NCBI GenBank assembly: GCA_036852015.1
Contig: JAANDG010000045.1
Location: forward strand, 248,001 to 312,000
Direction of reading: 5' to 3'
Length of the DNA stretch: 64,000 bases
From: Pelodera strongyloides
Lineage: Eukaryota; Nematoda; Chromadorea; Rhabditida; Rhabditidae
The notes under the pieces were generated by a model. The model saw only the letters and a program-made list of their open reading frames with translations, searched no databases and was not told the DNA's origin. Every line of letters starts with the position of its first letter. Position 1 is the stretch's first letter. The position numbers and the translations under genes were made by a program. This document shows positions 47,385 through 58,970 of this stretch, piece after piece.

Positions 47385-49734
47385 CTGCACTGTGCATGCA
47401 TTTTCATTCAAATTGATTCGACTGTAGGTGTTGACTTTTAGAATTTGCTGCTCGTGTTTTCGAACATCGTCTGTTGTCGTGTATGTCTTGGTAGAAATAT
47501 TGGAAATTATGTTTTATCTATTTTTGTTTTGTAGCTTTTCTATTGATCACATTCAGTTTCTTAAGTTTTTCACAAACAGCTTTGACAGCTGTGACATCAA
47601 CGCAATTGGGCGATAGTTGTTTATGTCCTCTTTGCTTCCCTTATTATGGATCAGGATGGTGTTACTACCTTTCCAGTCCTCAGGGACGATTTTCATTGAG
47701 CAAACCGCGGATAGAGCGGACTTCGGAGCGTACTTGAGGAGATCAATGGAAATGCCATCATTGCCAGGAGCCCTGTTATTAGGCATTCTCTTCAATGCAT
47801 GTTAAATCTCGCTCTCCATGAACTCCGGTACGTTCCTCGTTCACTTCAATGCCTGATTTCGGAACATGCATATCCTGGATCTTGGTCATCAAAGTACCGT
47901 CTCGGAGGATGACTGAAAATATTCCACCAATTTGTATATGCGCATCACGCAATAAAAATTTCCATGTAAGAGTACTGTAGTCTAATTAAAAAAGGGCTGC
48001 TCCGTATATTTGACCTAATGGAATAGAGTAACCTACTAGTGTGACAGTAACAATGGTCTGCACGGTCTGTAGTATATAAAGCGAAGATCAAAGAGGTTCT
48101 GAGAGACGTAGATTGCGGTGGTTTCGGTACAGGTACGGTGCTTTAGCTTTAAATGTGCCTGTGTTTACCTAAACTGCTTTAGGTTCCGAATGTTCCACGT
48201 CGACGGTTCAGGCGCACGTAGATGAAAAGAAGGAGACACATCTGAGGTGTGAAAGGCAGCGAAGAGAAGCGATAAATGTAAGCAGAGTTGACGGTGTTTT
48301 GATCTTACCAACGAGAATAATGTTGTGTCTGAAACTAAACTAATTTTCGTAACTTCGCCCAGCATGCACCTGATTATCAAAAAAAATTGAGTCTCCGAAT
48401 TCTTTTTACTTTCGCCGATCTCTCGTCGAATTCTTTCGACATACTGGGTATCAAAAAATTGTTTGAAGAGAGCCTGTAAGTAGGTTCGCCAGAGTGTGCC
48501 GCGCGATATTTTCTCAATCACGTCAGCTTCTCGCCGCGCACCTAAGACGTATTCAGTACACCAAAATCTCAGGACAGTTGCACTCGGCGGTACAAAAAAC
48601 TATAACAGTTTATAACAAGTTTTTTCAGAATGGTTATGCCGACCTGAAGGACCTCATCCCGAACTCATTGGCTACAATGGGGTACAAAACCACAAATTTT
48701 ATTTCGAGCCTGCGAGTAAATAAACCAATTGCAGGTAGGAAGGAGTTATTAATTAATGAAAACCAAAACAGTGTATTATAACAGCAATTTTCTTTTCCCG
48801 CGTTTTCCTTTCACCGCACAAAATCTGGGGTCTTTATTATATCTGGGGTGAAATGGAAGCGACGTCCAAAAAAGGGGCTCCGGTTCTACATTTCGCCGCG
48901 CAACCACTTTTTTTTTGCCCAACCTTCGCCGGACTCGCGCCGCGCGTTTCCTGAGTTTCCCAGTGGGAGTAATACATCTGCGCGATTTATCACATTGTGT
49001 TTTGATTTACAGTAACACGTATTGTTATTTTATTTTTCCAGAATGACATCGCAGCCGACGAAGCCGAAGTTCAGCAATTGGAATCCAAGATTTCAGCGTT
49101 GAGCATGATCGCCGAACAATATGAAAATATGACAGTGGACTCAGCACAGGAGACTAATACTATTCAGATGAAGATGGTACGTTGTCTGTTGGCTGCGGGC
49201 TCCAAAACTGCAGCTCCGTGTCGCACACTTTTTGCGCGAGGCGGGCGCGGCGCGCAGAAAATGTGCGAGTGTTAAAAATTAATGTGCGAGAAGTGAAAAT
49301 CTAGCAGTAAATTGTTGCTTACAACACTCGAACATTTTATTTCGATCATTGCGTGAACTATAACTAACTTTTTTTTGTTAACGTTATAATAATAAGAGAG
49401 AGACGGCGCCATCGCGCACTTGTATGGGCGTTGCGATACTGTCAAAGCTCATTTTTTTCAAGAGCACACGTGCGCGAGAATTGTGCGGATCACAAAAAGT
49501 ATGCGAGAATGATAACACCTCTAGATTGACCATTTTTTATAAATGTATAAAGCGAGAATGGAAAACTATGTAAACTATGTAAAATTTTGTTTTCAGCTTG
49601 GCATTTTGATGGACGACGCTTATGATTCCTTCGCTAGGAATGCGAATTTGACTGACTATTCGACGATCACCCGCACACTGATGCCCTGGATCGAGACCCT
49701 AGAATGCGTTTTTTGGAAAGTGCTTAAATACTAA
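47385..49734 (+). pseudogene. Duplicated, broken copy of mxl-2
   Basis: Matches the mxl-2 gene from its upstream region (39040 onward) to exon 5, introns included. Copies of exons: 48183-48277 (basic region intact), 48629-48734, 49042-49176 and 49597 onward. Damage: exon 1 is missing because 39240-39768 is replaced by a reverse-transcriptase fragment; exon 3 has lost 8 bp (GCTGCGAT of the parent), which shifts the frame inside helix 2; exon 5 diverges after WIETLE and runs into a stop at 49732; the last exon is absent. Exons 2, 4 and 5 are otherwise very close to the parent, so the event is fairly recent. Intron 4 lacks the Helitron found in the parent. Confidence 0.88.
47553..47897 (-). mobile_element. 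Reverse-transcriptase fragment of an RTE-like LINE
   Basis: Minus-strand frame with MPNNRAPGNDGISIDLLK, EDWKGSNTILIHNKGSKED and INNYRPIALMSQLSKLF, the conserved first blocks of non-LTR reverse transcriptases of the RTE type. About 110 codons only, with no endonuclease or catalytic YADD block, so a dead fragment. It occupies the place of exon 1 in the mxl-2 pseudogene. Confidence 0.8.
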
Positions 49735-51207
49735 TATCATTTATTGCACTTTGTTGTCTCTCTGTGTTTTGCGACTGTATCATAAATTTAATAATTGGTT
49801 AGTATATTGGTTACGTTAATGGCTTTAATTGACTTTTGCATGGGTTCGCCGGATTATTAGATTGCAAATTGCCGGATTTTTGTCGAAAGTGTAGTTTGCG
49901 TTTCAATTATCGGGTTTTCGGTTATTAGGATTTTCTGAATGCGACTTTGGCTGCGCGCTAATGAATGATTCGATTATCGCTTACATAGGAAAAAGAGGAA
50001 CCAATTGGTGACGGTTCCCGGGTTTTTTTCGTGTGCCAACCTATCTGGTGACCACTTTGTCGTGGCCAGGTTTTCTCGAAAATCGTCATCTTAGTCACCC
50101 CATAGACAGTACATAATCAGTGATGTGGTCTGGCTAATTATTCCGTTTTTTTCTGTGCACTTGCTGTCTTTCCTTGCCTTTTCTGTGTAGCTACTGGCGT
50201 TAGCTGCATGCGAGCATGCGCACATCACAAAATACAAAAACACTTCTTGCGCTCCTTACAGTATTTGAATTACTGTGGTACAGCAGCATCGTAAGTTAAT
50301 AATACATACATACATGTCAATCTATTTCCTGCATTTTTCACCAACTGCCCATGATGCATTTGTCGATCTCCGTTCATCTGTGTGAATAGAAACCTACAAC
50401 TTAGCACACAGTAATTCCCGATTTGGCTTATATTAGTTGGAAATTAAATAGGTTAGAAGAACAGTAACATATGTTCAAACACCTGCACATTTTATTTATT
50501 TATGTTCATATATGTGTCGTAAAAGTCACCGTGAAAAAGGTGTCGTTAACTTCTTTCTACTATTTATGACTTTTCGAAATAAACATAATAACCTTTCTTT
50601 AGGGATCAGACACCAAGGTAATATATTTCACGGTCTCAAGTGTCAAGAGCTAACTAATTAATCCTAGAATACATATAACTGATATACATAGGCCGTATTT
50701 TCTAGATGAAGTTGTTGATTTATTGTCTTGCTCGCTACCTCTCCACCCGTACTTTTTCTTGCATTTATACTGAAAGAAACTTTTACTTTTAGAATCATAA
50801 AACCAATAGATACCTCAAGAACTTACGTTACCAAAGACCAAAGGAACCGATTTTTTCTGTGTTAATTATTTGTCTGTAGCACCTGCCAGTAGGCAATGCA
50901 GATAAATATTCATAAGTATGAGTATAAACTCTAAGAATATAAACTTTTTTTTGCTGTCTCCGCAAGTTTGTTCATTGGTCATTATATTTGCCTTGAAATG
51001 TATCAGTTGTTACTCCGGTTCTAGCTTAGTTTACCACAAAAGGCTCACTTACAGGGAAAATACGTTGTGTTCCAAGAATAGTGTAGCGTAGTGGTTATCG
51101 CGGTTGACCGGTATTCCGACGATGCGGGTTCGATGCCTGTTCGTCCAATACCCATATCATACCACCTAACGGGCACGAAAATTGACACAGAAGTTTGCCT
51201 GCTTTAA
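49735..51207. other. Intergenic region upstream of the LINE
   Basis: AT-rich, no coding signal on either strand. A tRNA-like sequence is near its end (51078-51150): TAGCGTAGTGGTTATCGCGG as A box and GGTTCGATGCC as B box on the plus strand, with poor stems. Confidence 0.5.
51078..51150 (+). repeat. tRNA-like sequence before the LINE
   Basis: GTAGCGTAGTGGTTATCGC (A-box region) and GGGTTCGATGCC (B-box region) at tRNA spacing, but the anticodon arm and acceptor stem do not pair convincingly. Likely a tRNA relic or a SINE head. Confidence 0.5.
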
Positions 51208-53315
51208 CTTGTAATTCTCTACTTAATTCTTGTGGTAATTCTCTACTATTTGCGATCTTCTATTGATCATTATTGCAAAGTTTCAGTTGGTGGCATTAGA
51301 ATTCCACGACATATAGAAAATTTGATACGCCAAAAAGAAAGACTCTTTACGTTGGTGAATCGTAGTGTCGGACACGAGGAAAAGTACAAGCTTGTTAGCA
51401 AACGGTTGAAAAGAGAGTCGGAAAAGTATTATAGTAATGTAGAACGTAAAATTATAGCTTCCGGCCAACTAAAGCAGCTCTACAAATATATCTCTTCGGG
51501 TACGTCGCGCTCTGTTGCCAGTAATCGTGCAGTTATTGACTTAGCGAGCAGAATACACGTATCTGATAAAGATAGAGCAAACGCTTTGGTACACTATTTT
51601 AAGTCTAATTTTGTTGTTGATGACGGTACATCTCATCCTGGTGCTTCAGTGTTCACTGCTCCTCATGTTCCGTTCCCCCCTGTTGAGATAACTCCTATCA
51701 TAATTATGTCGCTCATTGACCAATGGAAGATCTCTTTTTCGCGAACACCAGATGGTCTCCCGATGCATTTCCTGAAGAATATTAGCACTGCTATTGCCAG
51801 CCCTCTGTCAGTTATTTGTAATCGTTCACTTCTTACTGGTGAAGTGCCATTCTTCTGGAAGTGGTCTGGTGTTATTCCTTTACCGAAAGGTAGTCCTAGT
51901 AATTGTTCAGTTAATAACTTTCGACCTGTAAGTATTACATGTTTTCCTTGTCGAATTTTTGAGAAAATTATTGTGAAATATATACTAGAATTTTCTATCA
52001 GTAATCAGCTTATTCCTGAGGAACAACATGGTTTCTTGAAAAACCGATCAAGAGAAACGGCAGTTCTTTGTTCGCTAAATGATTGGTCCCTTGCAATAGA
52101 AAACAAAAAGCAAGTGGACATTATATATTTTGATTTTGCCAAAGCATTTGATCGGGTTTCCCATAAGAAACTTCTTGCAAAGTTGCATCATATGCAGTTT
52201 CCTCCTTTTATTTGTAAATGGATTGAAAATTGGCTTAGTGATCGTAAAATGTTTGTTCGCATTGGTGATGCTATATCAGATATCGTAGACTGTTATAGTG
52301 GTGTGCCCCAAGGGTCAGTTTTAGGACCTATTTTGTTCTCATTATTTACTTCCGATCTAGCGACATCCCTAAGAAACCTAGGTGTTTCCTTCGTAATGTA
52401 CGCAGATGATATTAAGGTTTATAGCACTATAAATGATCCTCCAGACCGAATTTTAATTCAAAGTGCCATAAATCTTGTACATGATTGGTCAATTGATAAT
52501 CAGCTACCTTTGGCCCCTCACAAGTGTCAAGCGTTGTATATCGGCCCAAATAATCCAAAAGTAGATTATATTTGTAATGCAGTCGTTATTGACAAGGTAA
52601 CACACCTCAAAGATTTGGGCTTTATTATGACCGAAAATTTGTCGTTTTCTAGACATGTTGCTTATGTGTGTGGTCAAGCAAGAAGGAGAATGTTTGCCCT
52701 CTTCCGCACTCTGAAAACTAGAAAGGCAAACCTTTTGATTCTTGCTTACTCTCTCTACGTACGTTCTATTCTGGAGTCAGGTTCAGTTGTGTTTAGTCCA
52801 TATAAGAAAAAGGATAAACAAGCTCTAGAACGGATCCAACGTACGTTTACAAAACGAATTTGTATGCGTTCCCAATTGCTCAATTACAATGATACACCAT
52901 CTAGCTCTGATAGGGACTCTCTATTGAAGCTTGATACGCTTGAAAATCGTCGTAAGAAGGCAGACGCTAGAATGCTTAGAAAAATATTGGCTGGCAAATG
53001 TGGCCCCCACTTACGTTCATTGTACAAATTCAGACATTCTACTCTGTCCTCTCGACGTGGTCGTGTCAAAATATGTATCCCTAGAGTAACTAAAAACGTT
53101 CGTAGACATTCCTTTTTGCATAGAACTTCCCTTATGATTGAGAAAAATGCTGCTTTATTCCTGAAAATTTGTTGAAACAAATATTTTAGTGTAGTTCATT
53201 TTCACCTGTTTTTTATTATTATTGTTATCCATTTATTCGCTGTTAGTGGCCTTATATTGTCAAAACTTGCGCGATACTTTGTTGTCGTAATAAATGTTAT
53301 GTTATGTTATGTTAT
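51208..53315 (+). mobile_element. 5'-truncated LINE with open reverse-transcriptase frame (CR1/Jockey-like)
   Basis: One frame stays open from 51208 to the TGA at 53173-53175, about 655 codons. There is no ATG at its head, so it is cut at the 5' side and the apurinic endonuclease domain is missing. Reverse-transcriptase blocks in order: NNFRPVSITCFPCRIFEKII, IIYFDFAKAFDRVSHKKLL (about residue 300), YSGVPQGSVLGPILFSLF, and the catalytic FVMYADDIKVYS (about 390). The C-terminal region is complete. The 3' end is (ATGTT)n at 53293-53315, the short repeat tail typical of CR1-like elements. The lack of internal stops points to a recent insertion. It ends about 80 bp before the receptor start codon. 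Confidence 0.9.
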
Positions 53316-53397
53316 ACTGTAAATTTCTTTAGACCAATCCTGTAAAGTCAGGGTCAACAAAGGTCGCAAGTGCTTAGCTCTCGCTACAGCTCTAGCT

Positions 53398-54762
53398 ATG
53401 GATGGTACAGACAACACTTCTGAGCCAGAAGTCCCAGAAGGTCCACCGCCGTGGGAGGAACCTGCCCTAATACTGAACTACGCAGAACTTGAGTGTGTTA
53501 TCATGTCGACGGTAAGTACTTGATTTATATAATGACGCATAGTTTGTTTGATTGTTCATGTCCGTTACGCCGAAAATCTTATTGTACAAAACAACAAAAA
53601 GTTGTTTATTTGTTAGATTGTGTTACGCCGAAAATATAAAGCTTATATATAAAGCAACAAAGTTTGTTTATTTGTTTGGTTGTGCGATGTGTGTCACGTA
53701 CGAATGTTAAATATACAAGCAAATGTGTCACGTACGAATGCTACAAGCGATGTGTGTCACGTACGAATGTTAAATATACAAGCAAATGTTTGTAAGCGTC
53801 AGGATAAGTTACATTACCGATTGCATATAACGTTACATTTATATTTCCAGCTTTCAATTATCGGTCTTATTTGCGGTAGTTGGGCTGTGAGCGTGATCAA
53901 GTCAAATCCACATTTACAAGGTGAGAAATTTTTACAATATAACACAATCTTTACAATTACAATGTAAATTACAAGTATTACAAGGTAGTGAAGGTAAGAT
54001 ATGGTAATTACATGTACAAGGTACGAATCTTTACAATCTTGAAAAGAAAAATTGAAACCAAGCGATCAGGAATCAGGACGGGCTTTTACGTGTATACAAC
54101 ATACACTTTTAATTCCAATGCACGAGATTCGGTATACTGTTGCTTATTTATATTTTTTTTGCTTATTTATCGCCGCCTGAGGCGTCTTTCAATGCTGCAC
54201 GGGCAATACTTCAAAGTGTGCATACTTATATGAAACGTATTGTCAGTAATTAATGTAGCGAAACTCATTTCGTTTATTTTGGTTTGCGAAATGTTTACTG
54301 CTTATACCAAATCCTTGAAACGTATTATGGATTTCGTTGTGGACGCACAAACATCAAACATCTAAACTCTTCTTCTTTGATTACTTTTTTTGCTGCTGCT
54401 TAAAGCGATTGTACGTGGTTTGTGAAACGGTTCTGTGCAAGTACATTCGGTAATGGGAATGCCGTTATCCAAATACGTTGCAATTTGCAATCATCTCTTA
54501 TTACGTTTCATCCAGGTTGCGTCCAAGTATTTCTCCTAATCGACGTGATAGCGCTGACAACACTGAATACTAATCATTTGATATGGGGAGTGCCCGCGAA
54601 CTTATGGTAGGTAAAGTCGACACAAAACTATGACACTGATACGAGTTTCCAAAAAAATTCTCTGGGTGCTTCAGACGAGTCATGATAGTTGTTTCTAAAA
54701 TTATTATTTATATATATATATCACTTATATAACTTTATATATAATGTGTCAATAAATTATTA

Positions 54763-54806
<44 letters not shown>

Positions 54807-54810
54807 TATA

Positions 54811-54891
<81 letters not shown>

Positions 54892-55083
54892 AAATTTTAA
54901 AATTGCTTTTTTTCAGGTTCGTTAATGAAGCTCTTCCAATTGTAGATCATTTCTTTGCCGGATTTACATTTTGTGCTCTAGGGATTACGTTTCCGGCAAA
55001 AGTGGGTTGATTTACTCTGAATATTTTTATGACAGCTGTAGAACTCGAAGAGAACCGACAGAAGAAGGGAGAGAGAAGAGCAA

Positions 55084-55127
<44 letters not shown>

Positions 55128-58100
55128 TAGTATAATAGGAAGGAGAGATAGTATAACAGGAAAGACAGATAGTGATAGCTAAACATTTAAAAAGGTAAAT
55201 AAGTAAATTAAAGGACGGATTATCTAAATAGTATAGCTTGGATGAGCGTGCAGGCAATTCTCCTGCGCTCCGAATATTTTAGTACGCCGCACCAGCGCGC
55301 GGCACATTCACACTCACACGGTTTATTTCAATTAGACGAAATCTTTATATATACATTCTTCTTTCAGATTTGTTTATCAGTTAATCGGTTCCTTGCAATA
55401 TCTTTTGATGGAATGTATTATAATAAATTTGAAAGTACCCGAAAGATACAGTATATTATTATCGTAGCCTATCCATTTGCTGTTGCCGTACCCTTTTTCA
55501 TACGTATGTTTATTATTGCATTCAGCGTAGGTGAGAAGGGTTGTGACAGAAGGGTGAAAGGAAATAATTATGTAATACATGGGCGAAAAGTTGCGTAAAT
55601 CACAAGCCGCCTGCAAACTACTTTGAGATTACAACGCGAAACTTCGCGCCATCGCGGTGCCCCCCTGGCGGCAGCGCAGCTGCAGCGGCGCACCCATTTC
55701 TGAGGAGTCTGTCTCCTTTCGGAAAATGCGCCGCCATGCCGCCGCGCACCTTTGCGACGTAAAGCCTTTTTTCCTCAGTGCACTAAACTTGGCTTCTTTC
55801 AGCCGGCTGCCGCCCAGTCTTTATACCTTATGGCGTGAGTGTCTACTATATGGATGAGACGCCGTGTGGATCAATGCATATTTTTATTACGCAGGTGCGT
55901 AAAGATACGTTGAAGTTCCGAATCTGTAATAAAGTTTATTAGTAATAAGCCCATCAAGTTAAAGGGAGAGGCCCACGAGATAAAAGTTCCCTCAATTTAC
56001 TTGTGCAGAATGTCCGGAATTTCAGAAATAATACTGTGAAAACCGCAATGCTTGAAGCCTAGAACTCACTGAGTTTTCCTCCGGCAAACAGTTCGGCCAG
56101 GTACCGTAGCCAGAAACATTTTTTGCGCTTTTAGGGCATTACTGTATTGGAAACGCCTCTTTATAAACGTAGGAATGATCGTTATTCGTTTGACCGTTAT
56201 TATGTAGAGAAAGAATGCAAATAAACGGATATCGACCGTAAAAACGAATTTTGACGTTGCTGACTACCTACGGTACCTGGCCGAACTGTTTGACGCTGAA
56301 TAGCTCCGTGAGTTTTAGGCTTCAAGCAATGCGGTTTTCACGGTAATATTTCTGAAGTACCGGACATTCTGCACAAGTAAATTGAGGACAACTTTCTTCT
56401 CGTGGGCCTCTCCCTTTAAAACTACACATTTTAAAGGGTCAGGCCCATTTCAGATGACCCCCATTTTTGATCATTCAATCTGATTCTCCATGTCAAATAT
56501 AGTAGGATGCAACATTTTTCTAATTTTCAAGCGCAAAATTCACGCAGTATTCAGCAATTTACCACTGCCAGTCATATACCCAACTATTTATCGCATTTGT
56601 CACGCCCCTTCGGGCTAATTGGGCAATATGCTCTATTGGGCGTGGCAATTGCGATATCGGCCAATCAGCGCGAATGGGCGTGCCAACTGCGATGGATAGC
56701 TGTGTATGACTGCTCACGGTAAATTGCTGAATAATGAGTGATTTTTGCGCTTGAAAATTAGAAAATTATTGCATCCTACTATATTGGACATGGAGAATCA
56801 GATGGAATCATCAAAGATAGGGGTCATTTGAAATGGGCCTGACCCTTTGAGGAAGTTTTTGAAAAGGCGTGGGAAGGAAATTTACACAAGAAAACGAGCT
56901 TATTTATTATTAATTTAGGTTGTTGTCTGCTATATCGTGCTCGTTTTAATGGCCTCCTTTGATATGAGCACGTTTATTCTGATACGAGTAAAATTGAGGG
57001 TGGGTCATTCGTTTTAAAGTGATACGATACGTGCTAGGCAACTATATTTGCATGCAAATTTATGTGTCCCTGAGCATTTCCCGCTTAGACAGGCAAACAT
57101 TTTTTTGCATCTAGTTAGATGGGAATGTAGTTGTAAAGAGTACCGCAACCGCATAAACAAAAATTTGACGAGAAAACGGTGACCCCACCCCTTTAAAAAT
57201 TAATTTTCCAGAGTGCTGCCGCAACAATGGGCGCTTCGCGCGAAAAACAAAGGGAAACTTTGAAAAAGGATATGAAATTAGCCGTGCAGGTATGAGTACT
57301 ACGAGATCCAGGTGACAAATTTCTCGACATTTCTGGGTTTGAGCCAGGAGAGGTTGTCCGTGATTTCCTCGCTGGTGGTTTCAAAGTTTCACGGGCTAGA
57401 TCTGAACTCGCGTTGCTTGCGTTAGGAGCGAACGCGCTATCCATTGGACCACCCGATCCAACTGGCCTTACTTTCTTCAGATGGTCGTGCACGTGATGTT
57501 GGCCGCTTTCGTTACGGTATCCTTTTCGGTTGGAGACCAATTTGCTCCATCTTTTACCGATTTTCAAACGTTTCTCATGTTCACCGCGTTCTGGCAACTA
57601 TTCTGCGTTTTGAAGTGGTGGGATCTTTTCGAATCTTTACGATGCGAATTTCCTATGTATCCTAGTTAATTTGGTGCCGGAAGCTTCGGACGGACACCAA
57701 AAATTTGCATAGGATACATGAGAAATTCGTATCATATGCAAATTTCCCAAAGTGGTTACAATACGGCTTTAACCAAAAAATTATTTTTAAATATTTGTTA
57801 CGTTCTGAAATGTGCGAATAAGTGAGGCACAACGTTGACCGGAAATGTGGCAACTGCATGGCATTCTGTGCAAAAATTTCCAAAATTCGAATGCAGACAC
57901 TGCGAATCTACGCAGTTGCCCAGCGTATCATTCACAAACCACGTGCTACACCGCTTTACTGAAATCACTATAGCAGCTAGCTTGTTTCAGTCAAACAAAC
58001 CGTGATGGTGATTGGATTTGGTCTAATGTTACTATTATTTATTTTAATTTCTTTCAGCGTGACATATATCACGTTCCTTCGACCTCTTCCGAGCGCAGCA

Positions 58101-58154
58101 TCGAAGCAGACAACGACGCTACCTGTATCCGTCGCGTCGCGATCGCCTCGATAA
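53398..58154 (+). CDS. Seven-transmembrane chemoreceptor-like GPCR, complete
   Basis: G-protein-coupled receptor, probably chemosensory; most like the nematode Srx group. Exons: 53398-53511, 53851-53920, 54516-54606, 54917-55001, 55368-55503, 55803-55894, 56919-56999, 57212-57289, 57481-57614, 58058-58154 (TAA), in phase, 325 aa. N-terminus with an NTS glycosylation site; TM1 CVIMSTLSIIGLICGSWAVS; TM2 GCVQVFLLIDVIALTTL; TM3 ends in ICLSVNRFLAIS, the DRY-equivalent position; TM4 IIIVAYPFAVAVPFFI; a loop with two cysteines (PGCRPV, TPCGS); TM5 VVVCYIVLVLMASF; a basic loop; TM6 MVVHVMLAAFVTVSF; TM7 FWQLFCVLNVTYITFLRP, resembling NPxxY-type ends. Introns carry an ATT microsatellite, two palindromic MITEs and a tRNA-like relic. 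AATAAA at 58337-58342 is a likely poly(A) signal. Confidence 0.82.
53680..53790 (+). repeat. Duplicated GTGTCACGTACGAATG block
   Basis: GCGATGTGTGTCACGTACGAATG with TTAAATATACAAGCAAATG occurs twice, with a shorter third piece between, in the first intron of the receptor gene. Confidence 0.8.
54760..54888 (+). repeat. (ATT)n microsatellite
   Basis: About 40 ATT triplets, interrupted once by ATATTATAT near 54805, in the receptor intron before exon 54917. The isoleucine-only frame over it is an artefact. Confidence 0.97.
55085..55131 (+). repeat. (GA)n microsatellite
   Basis: Run of GA dinucleotides in the receptor intron 55002-55367. Similar GA or CT runs occur at 17520, 27655, 31105, 58424, 61682-61860 and 62500-62570. 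Confidence 0.95.
55959..56419. repeat. Palindromic MITE flanked by TTAA (GGGAGAGGCCCACGAG type)
   Basis: TTAAAGGGAGAGGCCCACGAG at the left and CTCGTGGGCCTCTCCCTTTAA at the right. The inverted arms extend about 150 bp, through TCAATTTACTTGTGCAGAATG and GGCCAGGTACCGTAG, around a short centre. Non-coding. It lies in the receptor intron 55895-56918. Confidence 0.9.
56431..56850. repeat. Palindromic MITE (GGGTCAGGCCCATTTC type)
   Basis: TTAAAGGGTCAGGCCCATTTC at the left and GAAATGGGCCTGACCCTTTGA at the right, with long inverted arms (GATTCTCCATGTC / GACATGGAGAATC) around a GC-richer centre with CACGCCC and GGGCGTG. It begins 12 bp after the preceding palindrome and has a related terminus (AAAGGG, AGGCCCA). 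Confidence 0.9.
57391..57460 (-). repeat. tRNA(Arg)-like relic in a receptor intron
   Basis: On the minus strand: GGGTGGTCCAATGGATAGCGC (A-box region) and a perfect GCGTT/AACGC anticodon stem, but a G instead of T before the anticodon and a broken T arm (GAGTTCAGATC). Judged a degenerate tRNA. Confidence 0.5.
57615..57772. repeat. Family C palindromic MITE, copy 2, left end lost
   Basis: The right arm (CATATGCAAATTTCCCAA to AATACGGCTTTAA) matches the copy at 28421, and the left arm matches only from GCGAATTTCCTATGTATCC inward. The remaining outer left arm is absent, so the element abuts the splice donor of receptor exon 57481-57614. Confidence 0.75.
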
Positions 58155-58432
58155 TTACAACAAAAGAACAGCGCTGCGGCAACAACACCGCACACTTTTG
58201 GCACACAAACGTCGCCCTATGATATGATTAAAAATAGGATGCGTTGCACCCTTTTCCAATTGTGTTTTTTCCGGGTTCTGGTCTGCGTACAAATTGTTCG
58301 TAATTCAGCTTCTGATGCAATGTTGAAATACGGTGTAATAAAATTGTGCTCGCTCAGTCTTGTCTTGAGGTATTTTGTCGATCCCTAACAATAAGTTACA
58401 GTCGAGGCACAAGTCATTCTCTCTCTCTCTCG

Positions 58433-58467
<35 letters not shown>

Positions 58468-58921
58468 AAAGAATGGCGCTAATGCTTAGTACTCTTACAG
58501 TCACACTCTTTTTGCGCTACACTTGAAACCGCAAAGAAAGAGAGCTTCTAGATTATATGGCATGCTAGTAAAAGAACTACGCTTGCGCAAAGGGTTCTAG
58601 GGCTCTTATGCTAAGGGGCGGAGCATCATAATGTCTTACTTTGGAAGAGACAGAGAGAAATCGAGAGAGAGAGAGTGAGCGAAATCGAGAGGAAGACAGA
58701 AAACAGGCCGAGAGATACAGACACACAAAGAACCCAGAACCTGTGCGCGCAACACTAGCTCATATTCAAGAGCTTCACCTTAAAGAAGTAGACTAGCGGG
58801 GCAAAAAAGCCTGAGGGCAGAGGCGCAGAGTTCCAGCGTCAGAGACATAGAGTCCTAACAACTAGACACAGAGGCAGACGGTTAGAGAGGTAGAGTCAGA
58901 CGACCAGACATAGACAGAGCC
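58155..58921. other. Receptor 3' flank and collagen upstream region
   Basis: Contains the receptor poly(A) signal (58337), a (CT)n tract at 58418-58463, and GAGA-rich sequence at 58640-58760 and 58850-58920 leading into the collagen TATA box. GAGA-rich DNA upstream of a strongly expressed gene may be regulatory; this is inference. Confidence 0.55.
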
Positions 58922-58929
58922 TATAAAAG
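58922..58929 (+). promoter_or_regulatory. TATA box of the collagen gene
   Basis: TATAAAAG lies 41 nt before the ATG, leaving a very short 5' UTR. TATA boxes at this position are usual in nematode cuticle collagen genes. Confidence 0.75.
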
Positions 58930-58970
58930 GAGGTGCTCCCTGCCAGGTATGAGTCTCTCCTCTGCGCATT

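Noticed and set aside
58058..58221. Alternative reading of the last receptor exon ending ALW-type tail at 58221
   Set aside because: It would need the preceding exon to end in another phase. The chosen frame restores a TM7 end (NVTYITFLRP) and a total length divisible by three.
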